From positions 620,001 through 684,000 of the forward strand of contig CAWEPH010000001.1 in NCBI GenBank assembly GCA_963810915.1: 64,000 nt of DNA. The letters run 5' to 3'. Below are positions 27,782 through 37,276 of this stretch, in pieces. This stretch comes from JAOUEA01 sp963810915 (GTDB lineage: Bacteria > Actinomycetota > UBA4738 > HRBIN12). A program made the position numbers and the translations under genes. The notes below the pieces were generated by a model. It was not told the DNA's origin. It searched no databases and saw only the letters and a program-made list of their open reading frames with translations. Each line of letters opens with the position of its first letter. Within the stretch, counting starts at the first letter, position 1.

Positions 27782-28507
27782 TCAACGCCGCAGGAACCCT
27801 GCGAGAGCCTGGTTGAACGCGGCCGGAGCCTCGAGGTTGGAGAGGTGACCTGCATCCGGGATCACGACGAGCTCGGCGCCGGGGATGTGATCCGCCATCT
27901 GCGACGTCACTTCGGGGGGGATCAAGGTGTCGCCCTCCGACGTGATGACCAGCGTGGGGACGTCGATCGCGCTGAGGTCGGGCGTCGAGTCGAGACGCTC
28001 CGCCATGCCCACCGCGGCGGCGGCGATCGACTCGGCGGGCTGCTCGGCGATCGCGTCGCGCACGTAGGACCAGAGGGCGTCGGGAGCGTCCGCGCGCAGC
28101 AGCGGCGGCGGCTCGGCGACGAGGAACCCGTTGCCCTCCTCACGCAGGCGCGCGGCCAGCGCCCTGCGACCGGCGGCCCCTTCCGGCGTGTCCTCGCCCG
28201 AGCGTGTGTTCGCGAGGATCAGGCCCGTCACGCGCTGGCGCGCCATGCGCCAGAGCTCGAACGCGACGTAGCCCCCCATCGAGAGCCCGCAGACCACCAT
28301 CTCGTCCACCCCGGTAGCGTCGGCCACCTGCAGACATGCGGCGGCGGCGGCGCCCATCGACATCACGGGGCCGACACCGGGCGTCCCGCCGAACCCCGGG
28401 AGGTTCGGCGTGATGACCGGGCGCCCCAGTCCGAATTCGGTCACCTGCGGCTCCCACATGCGCGCGTCCAGGGGGAACGCGTGGATCAGCATCAACCCGT
28501 CCGTCAT
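27782..28507 (-). CDS. Alpha/beta-hydrolase fold protein
   Basis: A 241-residue hydrolase. The nucleophile elbow is GLSMGGYVA (Ser about 91), the oxyanion HAFPLDARMW block is at the N-terminus, the acid is in ITSEGDTLIPP and the His in DAGHLSNLEAP. The fold and motifs resemble 3-oxoadipate enol-lactonase/esterase-type enzymes, but the substrate is not known and no aromatic-degradation genes are adjacent. Its ATG overlaps the stop of the upstream lipid kinase gene (ATGA), indicating translational coupling. Confidence 0.87.
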   Translation of the reverse strand: MTDGLMLIHAFPLDARMWEPQVTEFGLGRPVITPNLPGFGGTPGVGPVMSMGAAAAACLQVADATGVDEMVVCGLSMGGYVAFELWRMARQRVTGLILANTRSGEDTPEGAAGRRALAARLREEGNGFLVAEPPPLLRADAPDALWSYVRDAIAEQPAESIAAAAVGMAERLDSTPDLSAIDVPTLVITSEGDTLIPPEVTSQMADHIPGAELVVIPDAGHLSNLEAPAAFNQALAGFLRR

Positions 28508-29423
28508 CGCAACCCCTTCGCCTCGGGCCCGGCCACCACGGAGAGTGCGCCGGGCATCATCTCGAACACCGCCGGGAGCGCTCCCACGCGCTCGCCGTCC
28601 GCATAGACCTGGATCTTCCGGTTGGCCTCCACGCGCACGTTCCGCGCCCGCAGCATACGGACCTTGGGGTGCGTGGTGTGTTGGCCGAGGAAGACCCTCG
28701 GGAAGGCCCAGAGGAAGGCTGGCTTGGACAGCGCCTCGACGATGCAGATGTCCAGGAACCCATCGTCCATGACGGCGTTCGGCAGGACCTTCATGCCGCC
28801 CCCGAACGACACGCCGCTGCCGATCACCGTCAGCATCGCGTCGACCGAGAACGCCGCGTCGTCGATCTGCAGCTCGTAGCGAGCGGGCGTGAAGCGCGAG
28901 AGCGTCTTGATCAACGCCGCGACGTAGGTGCCCGTTCCGCCGAGGCGCCCACTCATCCCGTTCGCCGTCTCGTTCACCTCGGAATCGAATCCGGCACCCG
29001 CGATGTTGACGAAGTGCCGGCGTTCCGCGCCGGCCGTGACCAGCACCACGTCGATGGGTCGGATCTTCGGGTTCGCGAGGAGCCCGATCGCCCGTTCGAA
29101 CCGCCCCGCCCCGATCGCCTTCGCGAAGTCGTCCCCGGTGCCGGCGGGGATCACCGCCAACGCCGAACCCGTGCCGATCACCCCGTTGGCGGCACACGAC
29201 ACGGTCCCGTCGCCCCCCAGGACGGCCACCACGTCGGCGCCTCCCTCGGCGGCCGAGCGTGCCGTCGCCTCCATGTCGGCCGCGGACTCCGCCACCAGGA
29301 TCTGGTGCTCCACCCGAAGCGCGCGGAGGCGGTCGTCGACCTTCCCGATCAGCTTCCCGCCCTTCCGCCCCCCGCCGTCGGGTTGGCGACCACGACGAGG
29401 GACGCGGACGCAGGAGCGGCCAC
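28504..29423 (-). CDS. Diacylglycerol kinase-family lipid kinase, one frameshift near the start
   Basis: About 306 residues once joined. The first 20 or so codons (GTG at 29423, reading LVVVANPTAGGG) and the rest (from about 29370: GKLIGKVDDRLRAL, then VVAVLGGDGTVSCAANGVI and AVIPAGTGDDFAKAIG) are in different frames, broken in the G-rich stretch near 29377; here one base appears to be missing. The GGDGT motif and the GTGDDF block mark an active-type DAGK/YegS lipid kinase phosphorylating diacylglycerol or a similar lipid. Its stop overlaps the hydrolase start; the next gene upstream ends seven bases before it. Confidence 0.87.
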
Positions 29424-29430
29424 GGGGAGG

Positions 29431-30165
29431 CTAGCCGCCCAGGCTCGAGGCGGTCCCCGGGATCCCGGAGACGACGCCTCCGGCCGACAGAGCCTCGGTG
29501 AACGTGAGCCAAGCCTGCTGGAACTCGGTGTCGGCGGTCGTCATGAGGTCGTTGGCCAACCCCTGGAGATCCTTCTGTTGAGCCCCGGTCGCCTCCGAGG
29601 CGAGCTTCGCGGTGTCGGCCGCTTTCTGATAGAGAACGAGCGCGTTGACCAGGCGGTCCTTGGAGTCCGTGAACGTGAGCGCCTCGGATTCGTTGAACCC
29701 TTGATCGCGGATGGTGCCGGCGAGGTCGAACTTCGTGAGCGCGTTGATCGCCGTCTTGGTGTCGTCGGCGGCAGACTCGAACGTCTTGGCGGCGTCGGCG
29801 GGCGGCGTGCCCTTCTGCATTCCCTGGAGCGCCGTCTTGGCGGGCCCCAGCATCACCGGCTGCGCGCCCTGGGTCACCGTTCCGGCGTTGCCGAGGGCGC
29901 TCTCCGCCTCGCGCTGCCAGGCCAGGGCGGCGGCCCGCTTCGTCGACGCCGCGGCCGCGGCCTCGTCGTCGGCGTTGTTCTGCCGCAGGCCGTTGGTCAC
30001 CCACACGAGCAGCATCATCGCGAAGAACCCCACCACGAAGGCCGCGGTCACCTGGACCCAACGTCGCTGCAACACCGGAGCCTTGACGGTGACCGGCTCG
30101 CGGCGGGGCGCCCTCGCCACGGTCTTCGGCTTGCTCTTCGGCTTGCTCTTGCCCTTGATGGCCAT
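29431..30165 (-). CDS. Membrane-anchored protein of unknown function downstream of tatC
   Basis: A 244-residue protein not recognised as a named family. The N-terminal 35 residues are lysine-rich (GKSKPKSKPK), followed by one transmembrane helix (about 40-60, AAFVVGFFAMMLLVWV) and then a helical, alanine- and aspartate-rich outside domain with coiled-coil-like periodicity and a glycine-rich end. By charge, the N-terminus is inside and the long domain outside. It starts 12 bases after tatC and may be co-transcribed. Whether it helps the Tat system is unknown. Confidence 0.7.
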   Translation of the reverse strand: MAIKGKSKPKSKPKTVARAPRREPVTVKAPVLQRRWVQVTAAFVVGFFAMMLLVWVTNGLRQNNADDEAAAAASTKRAAALAWQREAESALGNAGTVTQGAQPVMLGPAKTALQGMQKGTPPADAAKTFESAADDTKTAINALTKFDLAGTIRDQGFNESEALTFTDSKDRLVNALVLYQKAADTAKLASEATGAQQKDLQGLANDLMTTADTEFQQAWLTFTEALSAGGVVSGIPGTASSLGG

Positions 30166-30177
30166 CGGCTCTATCCC

Positions 30178-30960
30178 CTACTTCTTCATCAGTCGAGCGA
30201 CGATGATAGACGCCTCGTAGAACAACACCATCGGGATCATCATCGCGAGCATGCTGTACGGGTCGGAACTTGGGGTGATCACCGCCGCGAAGATCGCGAT
30301 CCCCAGGATCGCCCATCGGCGCCAGGCACGCAGCTTGCGGCTGGACAGCACCCCTGCGAGGACGAGGAACACGAGCAGGATGGGGAACTCGAAGGAGAGC
30401 CCGAACGCCAAGATCACGAGGACCACGAATCCGACATAGTCCGTGAAGTTGATCAGGGGCGTGACTCCCGGCCCTGCGAAGCCGAGCAGGAACCCGAGGG
30501 CCCTCGGCAAGGTCACGATCGCGAACGCGGCACCGAAGACGAACAGGAGCGTCGAGGCGGCAACGAACGGGACGGAGTACTTCTTCTCGCGCGGGGTCAG
30601 CCCGGGAACGATGAACGCCCACAGCTGGTACAGGACGACCGGCAACGCCAGGAAGAGGCCAAGGAACAGGACGATCTTCAGCTTCTGGAGCATCGGATCG
30701 AGCGGGCCGTTGGCGACCAGCCGGCACCCGGCCGGTGGAACCTGGTCGGCAGGCAGATGATTCACATACGCGCAGTAGGGGTCACGCAAGAGGTTGAGGA
30801 AGGGGGGGTAGAGGAACCATCCGGCCACGGCTGCCACCGCGACCACGATCACGCAGATGACGATGCGGTGCCGCAGCTCCTCGAGGTGCTCGACGACGGT
30901 CATCGAGCCGGTGCGCTCGCTCTCGGTCTTCCGGCGGAGCAGCTTGGGGAGCTTGGCCAT
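30178..30960 (-). CDS. tatC: Sec-independent protein translocase TatC
   Basis: A 260-residue inner-membrane protein with six hydrophobic segments. The N-terminal MTVVEHLEELRHRIVI signature (residues 19-34), with the conserved Glu that contacts the twin-arginine signal, is clear, as is the LFLGLFLALPVVLYQLWAFIVPGL segment region and a conserved Pro/Phe in the LTPREKK loop. TatC is the signal-recognition subunit for export of folded proteins. It lies eight bases after tatA, the standard operon. Confidence 0.96.
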   Translation of the reverse strand: MAKLPKLLRRKTESERTGSMTVVEHLEELRHRIVICVIVVAVAAVAGWFLYPPFLNLLRDPYCAYVNHLPADQVPPAGCRLVANGPLDPMLQKLKIVLFLGLFLALPVVLYQLWAFIVPGLTPREKKYSVPFVAASTLLFVFGAAFAIVTLPRALGFLLGFAGPGVTPLINFTDYVGFVVLVILAFGLSFEFPILLVFLVLAGVLSSRKLRAWRRWAILGIAIFAAVITPSSDPYSMLAMMIPMVLFYEASIIVARLMKK

Positions 30961-30968
30961 GGGAGCGC

Positions 30969-31433
30969 CTACTCGGCGGCAGCCGCGGGGGGTCCGTCGG
31001 TGGCCGGCGCTACGGGATCGTCGTGGTCGTCGACGGAAGCCTCCGCATCGCCAGGCGCTCCGGTGGCGGAGGTGACGGTCGGCAGGGGCGTGACCTCCTG
31101 TTCGTCGTCGGGAAGCGCCGCGATCACGCGCTCGCTGTGGGTCATGCCATCATCGGTGGACACGTCGTCGAGGGATTCCTCGCCCGCCGACTCTGGCTCT
31201 TCCTCGTTATCCGGATGGGCCAGCTCGTAGCTCGGCGTCGGCTCGTCGTCCTCCCCGAGGAGGTCCGCCCCCAGGTCGAACTTCACCATGTCCTTGACCT
31301 CGTCCTGGATCTTGCGGAACTCGTTCAGCCCACGGCCGATCGTCCGGGCGAGCTCGGGCAGGCGCTTGGGGCCCACGACGACGAGGGCGATGACCAGCAC
31401 GGTGAGGATCTCGAGAGGGCCGATGTTGAACAT
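30969..31433 (-). CDS. tatA: Twin-arginine translocase subunit TatA/TatB
   Basis: A 154-residue protein. The first 20 residues form the single transmembrane helix (FNIGPLEILTVLVIALVVVG), followed by the PKRLPELARTIGRGLNEFRK amphipathic helix, the TatA/B signature. A long acidic, disordered tail (about 100 residues, rich in Asp, Glu, Ser, Pro) is longer than in most TatA proteins and closer in length to TatB. With TatC it forms the twin-arginine pore. No second tatA/B gene is in the window. ATG 31433. Confidence 0.9.
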   Translation of the reverse strand: MFNIGPLEILTVLVIALVVVGPKRLPELARTIGRGLNEFRKIQDEVKDMVKFDLGADLLGEDDEPTPSYELAHPDNEEEPESAGEESLDDVSTDDGMTHSERVIAALPDDEQEVTPLPTVTSATGAPGDAEASVDDHDDPVAPATDGPPAAAAE

Positions 31434-31479
31434 GGTTGGGAGACCTTGTCCGAGGTTCGATTCTACTCTCGGGGATGGG

Positions 31480-31705
31480 TCAGGACCGGTTCTTGGCGCC
31501 CGGGACCTGGAACGACGCTGTCTTGGCCGAGGCCTCGCGTCCCTGCCTGGAGATGTCGTCCACGATGGGCCGCGATCTCGTCCTGGGCCTGTTTGGCCGT
31601 GCGCCCGAGGAGCAGGATGTGCCGCACGAGCGCCACGGCGCAGACGATCACCACGAGGGTGGTCAGGACGGCGATCACGAACCAGCAGAGGATCCAGACG
31701 TTCAC
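31480..31705 (-). CDS. Small single-pass membrane protein upstream of tatA, one frameshift
   Basis: About 74 residues after removing an extra base near 31570: a hydrophobic N-terminal helix (WILCWFVIAVLTTLVVIVC), a short basic segment and a cytoplasmic-looking helix (GRTAKQAQDEIAA) ending GREASAKTASFQVPGAKNRS. The corrected stop is at 31480-31482. The helix plus amphipathic segment resembles TatA-like or DUF-type small membrane proteins, but I do not recognise a family. It sits between the zinc-ribbon gene and tatA on the same strand. Confidence 0.5.
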
Positions 31706-31741
31706 CGCTCGATGCTACACGCCCCGCGGCCACCGGGCCGG

Positions 31742-32108
31742 TCAGGCGCCGCCGCTGGAGGCCAGGAACTCCGCGATGTAGTGGTCGTCCTCCAGGAGGT
31801 AGTGGAACTCGATGACGTCGTCGATGGAGAACGGCGGGCCTGCGCGGCACGGAGCCCCGCGGATCGTCCTCGTCTTCGTCGAAGAGTTCCGGGTGGCCGA
31901 GACCATCTCCCTGGTCGATGTCGACACCGGCGGATACGAGCAACGCCACGATCTTGCGGTCCGCGCGCTTCTCCACGTCGTCGCTGCAGCTGGGGCAGGT
32001 GAATCGATAGCTGCCCTCCCGGCCGTTCTGACGGACCGACAGGAGGATGGCCTCGGGACCCATGTCCACTTCGCCACATCGGGGGCACGTTGTGCGGATC
32101 GTTGTCAT
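31742..32108 (-). CDS. Small zinc-ribbon protein, one frameshift
   Basis: About 121 residues when an extra base near 31860 is removed. It has two CxxC pairs (TTCPRCGEVDMGPEAI and FTCPSCSDDVEK), giving a zinc ribbon over residues 5-50, then an acidic segment (ELFDEDEDDP) and a helical end (SIDDVIEFHYLLEDDHYIAE). The layout matches small actinobacterial proteins found near pafBC and tatA, but no function is known. It may bind nucleic acid or a protein partner. Confidence 0.6.
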
Positions 32109-32167
32109 CTCACCGGAGCTATCGGTGGCACGTTCTCGGGACTTGAGCGAACCCACCTCGAACGGGG

Positions 32168-33175
32168 CTACCCCAGGGTGACCACTCCCGGATGGTCACC
32201 CGCGGTAGCGCTGCGAGCGTGCGAGAGGCCAAGTTCGCGGACCTCGTCGGCGAGCTCCGGCGGCGCCACGACCTCGGCGTCGGGCCCCACGCGCAGGAGC
32301 AGTCGTGCGACCCACCCGAGCTGCCGCGCGGGGAGGGTCACCTCGAGCTCGCCGTCCTCCAGCTCGAGCGTCTCCGTGGTGGCGTAGTACTCGCCGATCC
32401 ACCGCGCGGCCGGCCGCAGGCGCAGGCGGACGGGGACATCGTCTCCGCGTGGGGGTGTAGAGGGGGCGGCCGGCGCCTTCGAGTCCTCGGGCGTCGAACG
32501 TGACGCCCGTTCGCGCCGACGGCCATCGACCCGGTCGGCGCGGAACAGCCGCTCCGCGTCGGCCTCGACGTCCCAGGCCACGACGTACCAGTTGCCCAGG
32601 CTCGAGAAGACCTCCTCGGGCTCGATCCGGCGCGCCGTCCACGCGCCGGTGGATGCCGCGACGTACTCGATCTCGATCCGCTCGTGATCGCGGGCGGCCG
32701 CCCGCAGCGCGCCGAGGTGCTCCGGGCTCGCGGCCCGCGGTCGCCGTCTGGATGCGAGCTGCAGCACCGACCGTCTCGGGGCCGAGCGTGTCGCGCAGCT
32801 TCGCGAGGGCGCTCGCGAGCGCGGGGGCCTCGGGAAGACCCGGCGTGGCCACCAGCTCCGTCCCGCGCAGGAGCAGGGCGAGGGCCTCGCTCCGGGTGAG
32901 GCGGAGCGGTCGGGCGAAATGGTCGGCCATCCGGATCCAGATCGCGATCGTCCTCGTCCACCTCGACGTCGATCAGATCCCCGGGTCCGTACGGAGGCAG
33001 GCCCGACATGAAGAGCAGGTCGAGGTCGCGTCGGAGCTGGTCGGCAGGCACGTCGAAGAGTCGCGCCACCTCGCCGAGCTCGGCCCCCTGATGCTGCACG
33101 AGGTACGGAACGATGACGAGCATCCGACCGAGGCGCTCGCTGGTCTTGGGCGCGGTGCGCCGCCCGCTCAGGCAC
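32168..33175 (-). CDS. pafC: WYL-domain transcriptional regulator PafC, frameshifted
   Basis: About 335 residues. The N-terminal winged helix reads KTSERLGRMLVIVPYLVQH and EVARLFDVPADQLRRDLDLL; the WYL domain is the block RIEIEYVAASTG and SLGNWYVVAWDVEADAERLF, with a C-terminal WCX-like part (WIGEYYATTETLELED). PafB and PafC form a heterodimeric activator of the mycobacterial LexA-independent DNA-damage response. At least three frame changes (near 33170, 32930 and 32740). The GTG at 33175 overlaps the pafB stop region. Confidence 0.82.
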   Translation of the reverse strand: MPERAAHRAQDQRAPRSDARHRSVPRAASGGRARRGGATLRRACRPAPTRPRPALHVGPASVRTRGSDRRRGGRGRSRSGSGWPTISPDRSASPGARPSPCSCAGRSWWPRRVFPRPPRSRAPSRSCATRSAPRRSVLQLASRRRPRAASPEHLGALRAAARDHERIEIEYVAASTGAWTARRIEPEEVFSSLGNWYVVAWDVEADAERLFRADRVDGRRRERASRSTPEDSKAPAAPSTPPRGDDVPVRLRLRPAARWIGEYYATTETLELEDGELEVTLPARQLGWVARLLLRVGPDAEVVAPPELADEVRELGLSHARSATAGDHPGVVTLG

Positions 33176-34138
33176 GGACCGCCTCCTCGAGGCGCCCGAC
33201 GGATCGCCGCACGCAGCGTCGGCGGCTCGAGCGCCTCCGCATCGGGTCCGAACTGCAGCACCAGCGACGCGAGCGACGGCCTCATCCGCCATCGGGATCT
33301 CGAACTCCGTCCACCCGTCGGCGCGCGTGGCGCCGGCCACGGCGCCCGCCAATGCGCCGGCGGCCGACCAGGCGACTTCGGGCGCGAACGCCACCCGCGC
33401 ACGATCCTCGGACGCCGCCGCCCACGGCCCCGCCTCGACGTGATCGGCGGCTCGGAAGCCCGGAGGGGTCGGCCTCCCCTCCCCGCGGTCGTGCAGGCTC
33501 TCCGGTGAAGCGCGAGAGACGGAAGGCGCGGATGTCGTCCCTGTCGGTGTCGTGCCCCACCAGGTACCAGTGGCCCCCGCGGTAGACCATCGCGAACGCG
33601 TCGACCTCGCGTTCCGAGGCCTGGCCCTGCGAGGTGCGGTAGCCGAACCGCACCCGGCGGTTCCCGTCGACGGCGTCGCGCCACGGCCAGGACGAGGGCG
33701 CTGCGGGCGTCCGATCCCGATGCGAGCGGTCCGCCCGAGAGGCCCGCCAGACGCACCTCCGTCCGCGCCGTAGACCAGCTTCCGGACGGCCGCCTCGGCC
33801 GCGGAGTTCTCGCCCCCGCTCTGTGCGGCCACCAGCAGGGCACCCATCTCCTCGGCGGTGAAGGCGATCTCCGGGAGGTAGTACTTGTCCTTGGGGATCA
33901 GGTACCCCTGCTCGGAGCCCCAGGCGTCGACGTCGACCAGCTCCAGGGGGACCCCGTAGTCGCGCAGGAGATCCTTGTCGCGCTCGAACATCCGCTTGGC
34001 GGTGTCGACGTTCTCCTGACCGTACGGCTCGAGGGTCTCCCGGATCTCCTCGAACGTGAGGGGCTGCCTGGTCTCCAGCAGGAGTCCCACGAGGTTCAGC
34101 AGCCGCTCGAGCGGCTCCATGCGGTCTTGGGCGGCCAT
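33168..34138 (-). CDS. pafB: WYL-domain transcriptional regulator PafB, frameshifted
   Basis: About 323 residues. The N-terminus is MEPLERLLNLVGLLLETRQP and TFEEIRETLEPY, the winged-helix start seen in PafB proteins, followed by AKRMFERDKDLLRDYGVPLE. The WYL block appears as VDAFAMVYRGGHWYLVGHDT in another frame (about 33560-33600), and the C-terminus ends LEEAVRA at 33168. Several +1 shifts (near 33840, 33720, 33490 and 33290) break it. It lies downstream of pafA in the same orientation, with two plus-strand genes in between. Confidence 0.82.
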
Positions 34139-34160
34139 CGTGCGGCATCATATCGGCGGC

Positions 34161-34774
34161 ATGCCCGCGGACCCGGAAGGCCCCACCGATCCCTCACATC
34201 ACCTGCGGATGATGCCCCTGCTCGCCCTCGCCGACTCCGACCTTGGTCGAGGTCGTGCGCGCCGGGGCCTCTCGGGCAGGGGGCGGACCTCCCGTCATCA
34301 TCGTGTCGGAGGCCGACGAGGCGACGCTGGTCGCCGCGCGCGAGGCGGGCGGCGAGATCGTGGTGGCGGTCTGTGACGGCGACGCGGCCGTCCGGTCGTT
34401 GAACACCGCACGTCGCCTCGGAGGACGAGCGGTGCCCGTCCTGGGGCTCATCGGCGACGACGGCGGGCCGCGCGTACTCGGCACGACGCTCGACCTCCTG
34501 GCTGACGAGGCACTCCGCGACGCCAACGTTCCCGTTCCCGCCCTCGATGACGACCGTCGGCGGTCGCGTGTGGGACCAGCTGCGCGCCGCTCACCTCGAG
34601 GAGCGTCATCACCTCGTCGAGGTCGACGGTGCCCCGGCCCTGGCGGAGCTCGCCGCCCTCGGCCTGGATCCGCCACGGGATCGGTGGGCGGCCCTCGCGG
34701 CGGGCGCCGCCGGCGTGTTGGCGGGGCGCATGGCGGCCGGCAACCGACGCTGGCGCCGGCAGGGGCATGGATGA
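34161..34774 (+). CDS. Hypothetical protein divergent from pafB, frameshifted
   Basis: Joining three frames (shifts near 34240 and 34560, both +1) gives about 203 residues starting MPADPEGPTDPSHHLRMMPL. The middle looks like an alternating beta-alpha fold: PPVIIVSEADEATLVAAREA, GEIVVAVCDGDAAV and GRAVPVLGLIGDDG. The end is ALAAGAAGVLAGRMAAGNRR. I do not recognise a family. Consistent codon-position GC bias across the joined frames is the main reason to believe it. It starts 22 bases from the pafB start. Confidence 0.42.
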
Positions 34775-34806
34775 CCGCCCACGGGCGGTGTGCGACGATG
34801 CGCCCG

Positions 34807-35208
34807 ATGGACGAACCCTCGGCCCCTCCACCGCAGCGTCCGGATGCTACCCGGCGCACCTACCTCGCCAACGAACGCACCTATTTGGCGTGGATCAGAT
34901 CGGCCCTGACGGCGGTGGCCGTGGGACTCGGTGTGGCGAAGTTCATCCCATCGCTCCACGAGGGCGCGTCCTGGCCGTACGTCGTGCTGGGGATCGGCTT
35001 CTGCTTCCTCGGGCTCCTGCTCGCGATCTACGGCGTGTATCGATTGCACACGGTCGATCGCGCCCTGCGCACCGGGGAATTCGGCCCGCTCACCGACCGC
35101 GCGGCCGTGATGATCGGCGCCATCGCGGTGCTCCTCACCGCCCTCACGATCGTGGTGATCCTCGCGATCGTTGAGGTGGTCGCCCGTCACATGTGGGCGA
35201 TCAGCTGA
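34807..35208 (+). CDS. DUF202 (YidH-like) membrane protein
   Basis: A 133-residue protein with the DUF202 opening RTYLANERTYLAWIRSALTA followed by three hydrophobic segments (to residue 45, 50-72, and 100-128). Members are small inner-membrane proteins of unknown function. The ATG at 34807 directly precedes the conserved region; ATG 34798 is a possible alternative. Its 3' end overlaps the 3' end of pafA on the other strand by 22 bases. Confidence 0.85.
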   Translation: MDEPSAPPPQRPDATRRTYLANERTYLAWIRSALTAVAVGLGVAKFIPSLHEGASWPYVVLGIGFCFLGLLLAIYGVYRLHTVDRALRTGEFGPLTDRAAVMIGAIAVLLTALTIVVILAIVEVVARHMWAIS

Positions 35209-36546
35209 TCCACGCGCTCGTCGACGCTGCGGAACGGGTCCTTGCAGAGCACGGTGCGCTGGGCCTGATCGTTCAACTTCAGGTGGACCCAGTCCACCGT
35301 GTAGTCGCGACGCTTCGCCTTGGCCTGGCGGATGAAGTCGCCCGCGAAGCTTCGCGCGTGTGCTCTGAGGCGGCTCGCGCATCGCGCGGCTCACCTGCGC
35401 GTCGGTCACGACACGGTCGACCTTCCCGCCCTTCTCCAGCAGGTAGTAGAGCCCGCGGTCGCGGTTCACGTCGTGGTAGGCGAGATCCAGGAGCGCGATG
35501 CGGGGTGATGCGAGCGCCAGGTCGTGCTTGGCCATGTAGCGCTCGATCATCAGACGCTTGGTGACCCAGTCCACCTTCCGGCTGAGGCGGTCGGGCTCGC
35601 CCGCCTCCAGCGCCTCGAGGGCCTCACGCCACTCTCGCAGCAGGGACTTAGCGACCTCGTCGCCGCCGCGGCGCTCGACGAAGCGCTCCGTCTTCTCCAG
35701 GTACTCGGTCTGCATCTCCAGGGCGGAGAGCTCGCGCCCGTTCGCGAGCTTGACCTTACGGGTGCAGGCCGTGTCGTGACTGATCTCGCGGATCGCGCGG
35801 ATCGGGTTCTCGAGGGAGAGATCGCGCATCACGGTGTTGGCCTCGACCATCCGCAGGACGAGGTCCGTGATGCCGGTCTTCATGTACGTGGTGTGCTCGC
35901 TCATGTTCGAGTCGCCGACGATGACGTGGAGGCGCCGGAACCGCTCGGCGTCGGCGTGCGGCTCGTCCCGCGTGTTGATGATGGGCCGGCTGCGGGTGGT
36001 CGCCGAGCTCACGCCCTCCCAGATGTGCTCGGCGCGCTGGCTGATGCAGTACTGGGCGCCACGCGGCCCGTGCAGCACCTTGCCGGCGCCGCACCAGATC
36101 TGCCGGGTGACGAAGTACGGGATCAGGACGTCGGCCATGCGGGCGAACTCGCCGTGGCGCGCGACGAGGTAGTTCTCATGGCAACCGTAGGAGTTGCCGG
36201 CGGAGTCGGTGTTGTTCTTGAACAGGTAGACCTGCCCCGAGATCCCCTCCTCGTGCAGGCGCATCTCGGCCGCCTCCAGCAGGCCCTCGAGGATCCGCTC
36301 CCCCGCCTTGTCGTGAGCCACGAGTTCCTCGATCGCGTCGCACTCGGGGGTCGCGTACTCGGGGTGTGAACCGACGTCGAGGTACAGCCGCGCCCCGTTC
36401 TCGAGGAAGACGTTGGAGGAACGGCCCCAGTGCACCACCCGACGGAAGAGGTACCGCGCCACCTCGTCCGGCGACAGGCGCCGCTGCCCTCGGAACGTGC
36501 ACGTGACGCCGTACTCGTTCTCCAGGCCGTAGATGCGCCGATCCAT
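35187..36546 (-). CDS. pafA: Pup-protein ligase PafA, one frameshift near the C-terminus
   Basis: PafA joins the C-terminal glutamate of Pup to substrate lysines using ATP. The N-terminal MDRRIYGLENEYGVTCTFRG holds the conserved Glu-Glu motif for ATP/Mg, and further glutamine-synthetase-like blocks are LDVGSHPEYATPECD, NNTDSAGNSYGCHENYLV, INTRDEPHAD and RLHVIVGDSNMSEHTTYMK. An extra base near 35347 shifts the frame; removing it gives LRGDFIRQAKAKRRDYTVDW and the stop at 35187-35189, about 452 residues. It follows prcA by about 40 bases. Confidence 0.95.
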
Positions 36547-36589
36547 GCCGACAGACTAAGCGGCCTCGGGGCGAACGGGTGGAGCGCCC

Positions 36590-37276
36590 TCAGCCGCCGA
36601 GGATCTGACTGACCTCGCCGTCCTCGAGTCGGTGGAACTTGCGGCGTTGCGCCCGGCGTCGGTCCACGACGCCCGCCTCCACCGCCTCGGGGCTGATGGT
36701 GCGCCCGTCGGGCGACCCCAGGATCTCCACGGCGGCCCGCACGGCGGTCGTGAGGTCCCAGCCCTCCTCGTAGCGGCTGCGCAGCGTCTCGGTGAGGTCC
36801 TCCGCATGACCGCCGATCGCCACGAACCCGTGCTCGTCGGTGACGGACCCATCGAAGAGCACGTGGTACAGGGCGGTCCCGGAGGCATCGCCGTCCACCT
36901 CGCCGACCAGGATCTCCACCTCGTACGGCTTCATCTGCTGCGTGAAGATGTTGGAGAGGGCCTGCGAGTAGGCGTTCGCGAGGTCGCGGGCCTTCACGTC
37001 CTCGCGCCCGTAGGAGTAGCCGCGCATGTCCGCGAGGCGGATGCCGGCGATCCGCAGGTCCTCGAACTCGCTGTACTTACCCACCCCAGCGAACGCGATG
37101 CGATCGTAGATCTCGCTGATCTTGTGCAGCGTGGCCGACGGGTTCTCCGCGATGAACAGGAGCCCGTCGACGTACTCGATCCCGATCACGGAACGACCGC
37201 GCGCGATCCCCTTGTGGGCGTAGTCCGAGCGATCCTTCATCATCTGCTCGGGGGCGACGTACGGCATGAAGGACAT
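36590..37276 (-). CDS. prcA: Proteasome alpha subunit
   Basis: A 228-residue 20S proteasome alpha subunit. The N-terminal gate region MPYVAPEQMMKDRSDYAHKG and the following IARGRSVIGIEYVDGLLFIA are typical, as is EDVKARDLANAYSQALSNIF. It lacks the catalytic N-terminal threonine. Alpha rings cap the PrcB rings and admit substrates unfolded by Mpa/ARC. The ATG is immediately after the prcB TAG without gap, so translation is coupled. Confidence 0.96.
   Translation of the reverse strand: MSFMPYVAPEQMMKDRSDYAHKGIARGRSVIGIEYVDGLLFIAENPSATLHKISEIYDRIAFAGVGKYSEFEDLRIAGIRLADMRGYSYGREDVKARDLANAYSQALSNIFTQQMKPYEVEILVGEVDGDASGTALYHVLFDGSVTDEHGFVAIGGHAEDLTETLRSRYEEGWDLTTAVRAAVEILGSPDGRTISPEAVEAGVVDRRRAQRRKFHRLEDGEVSQILGG

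Noticed and set aside
28669..31230. An 850-codon plus-strand open frame opposite the lipid kinase, tatC and tatA region
   Set aside because: Shadow of several intact minus-strand genes; no recognisable domain.
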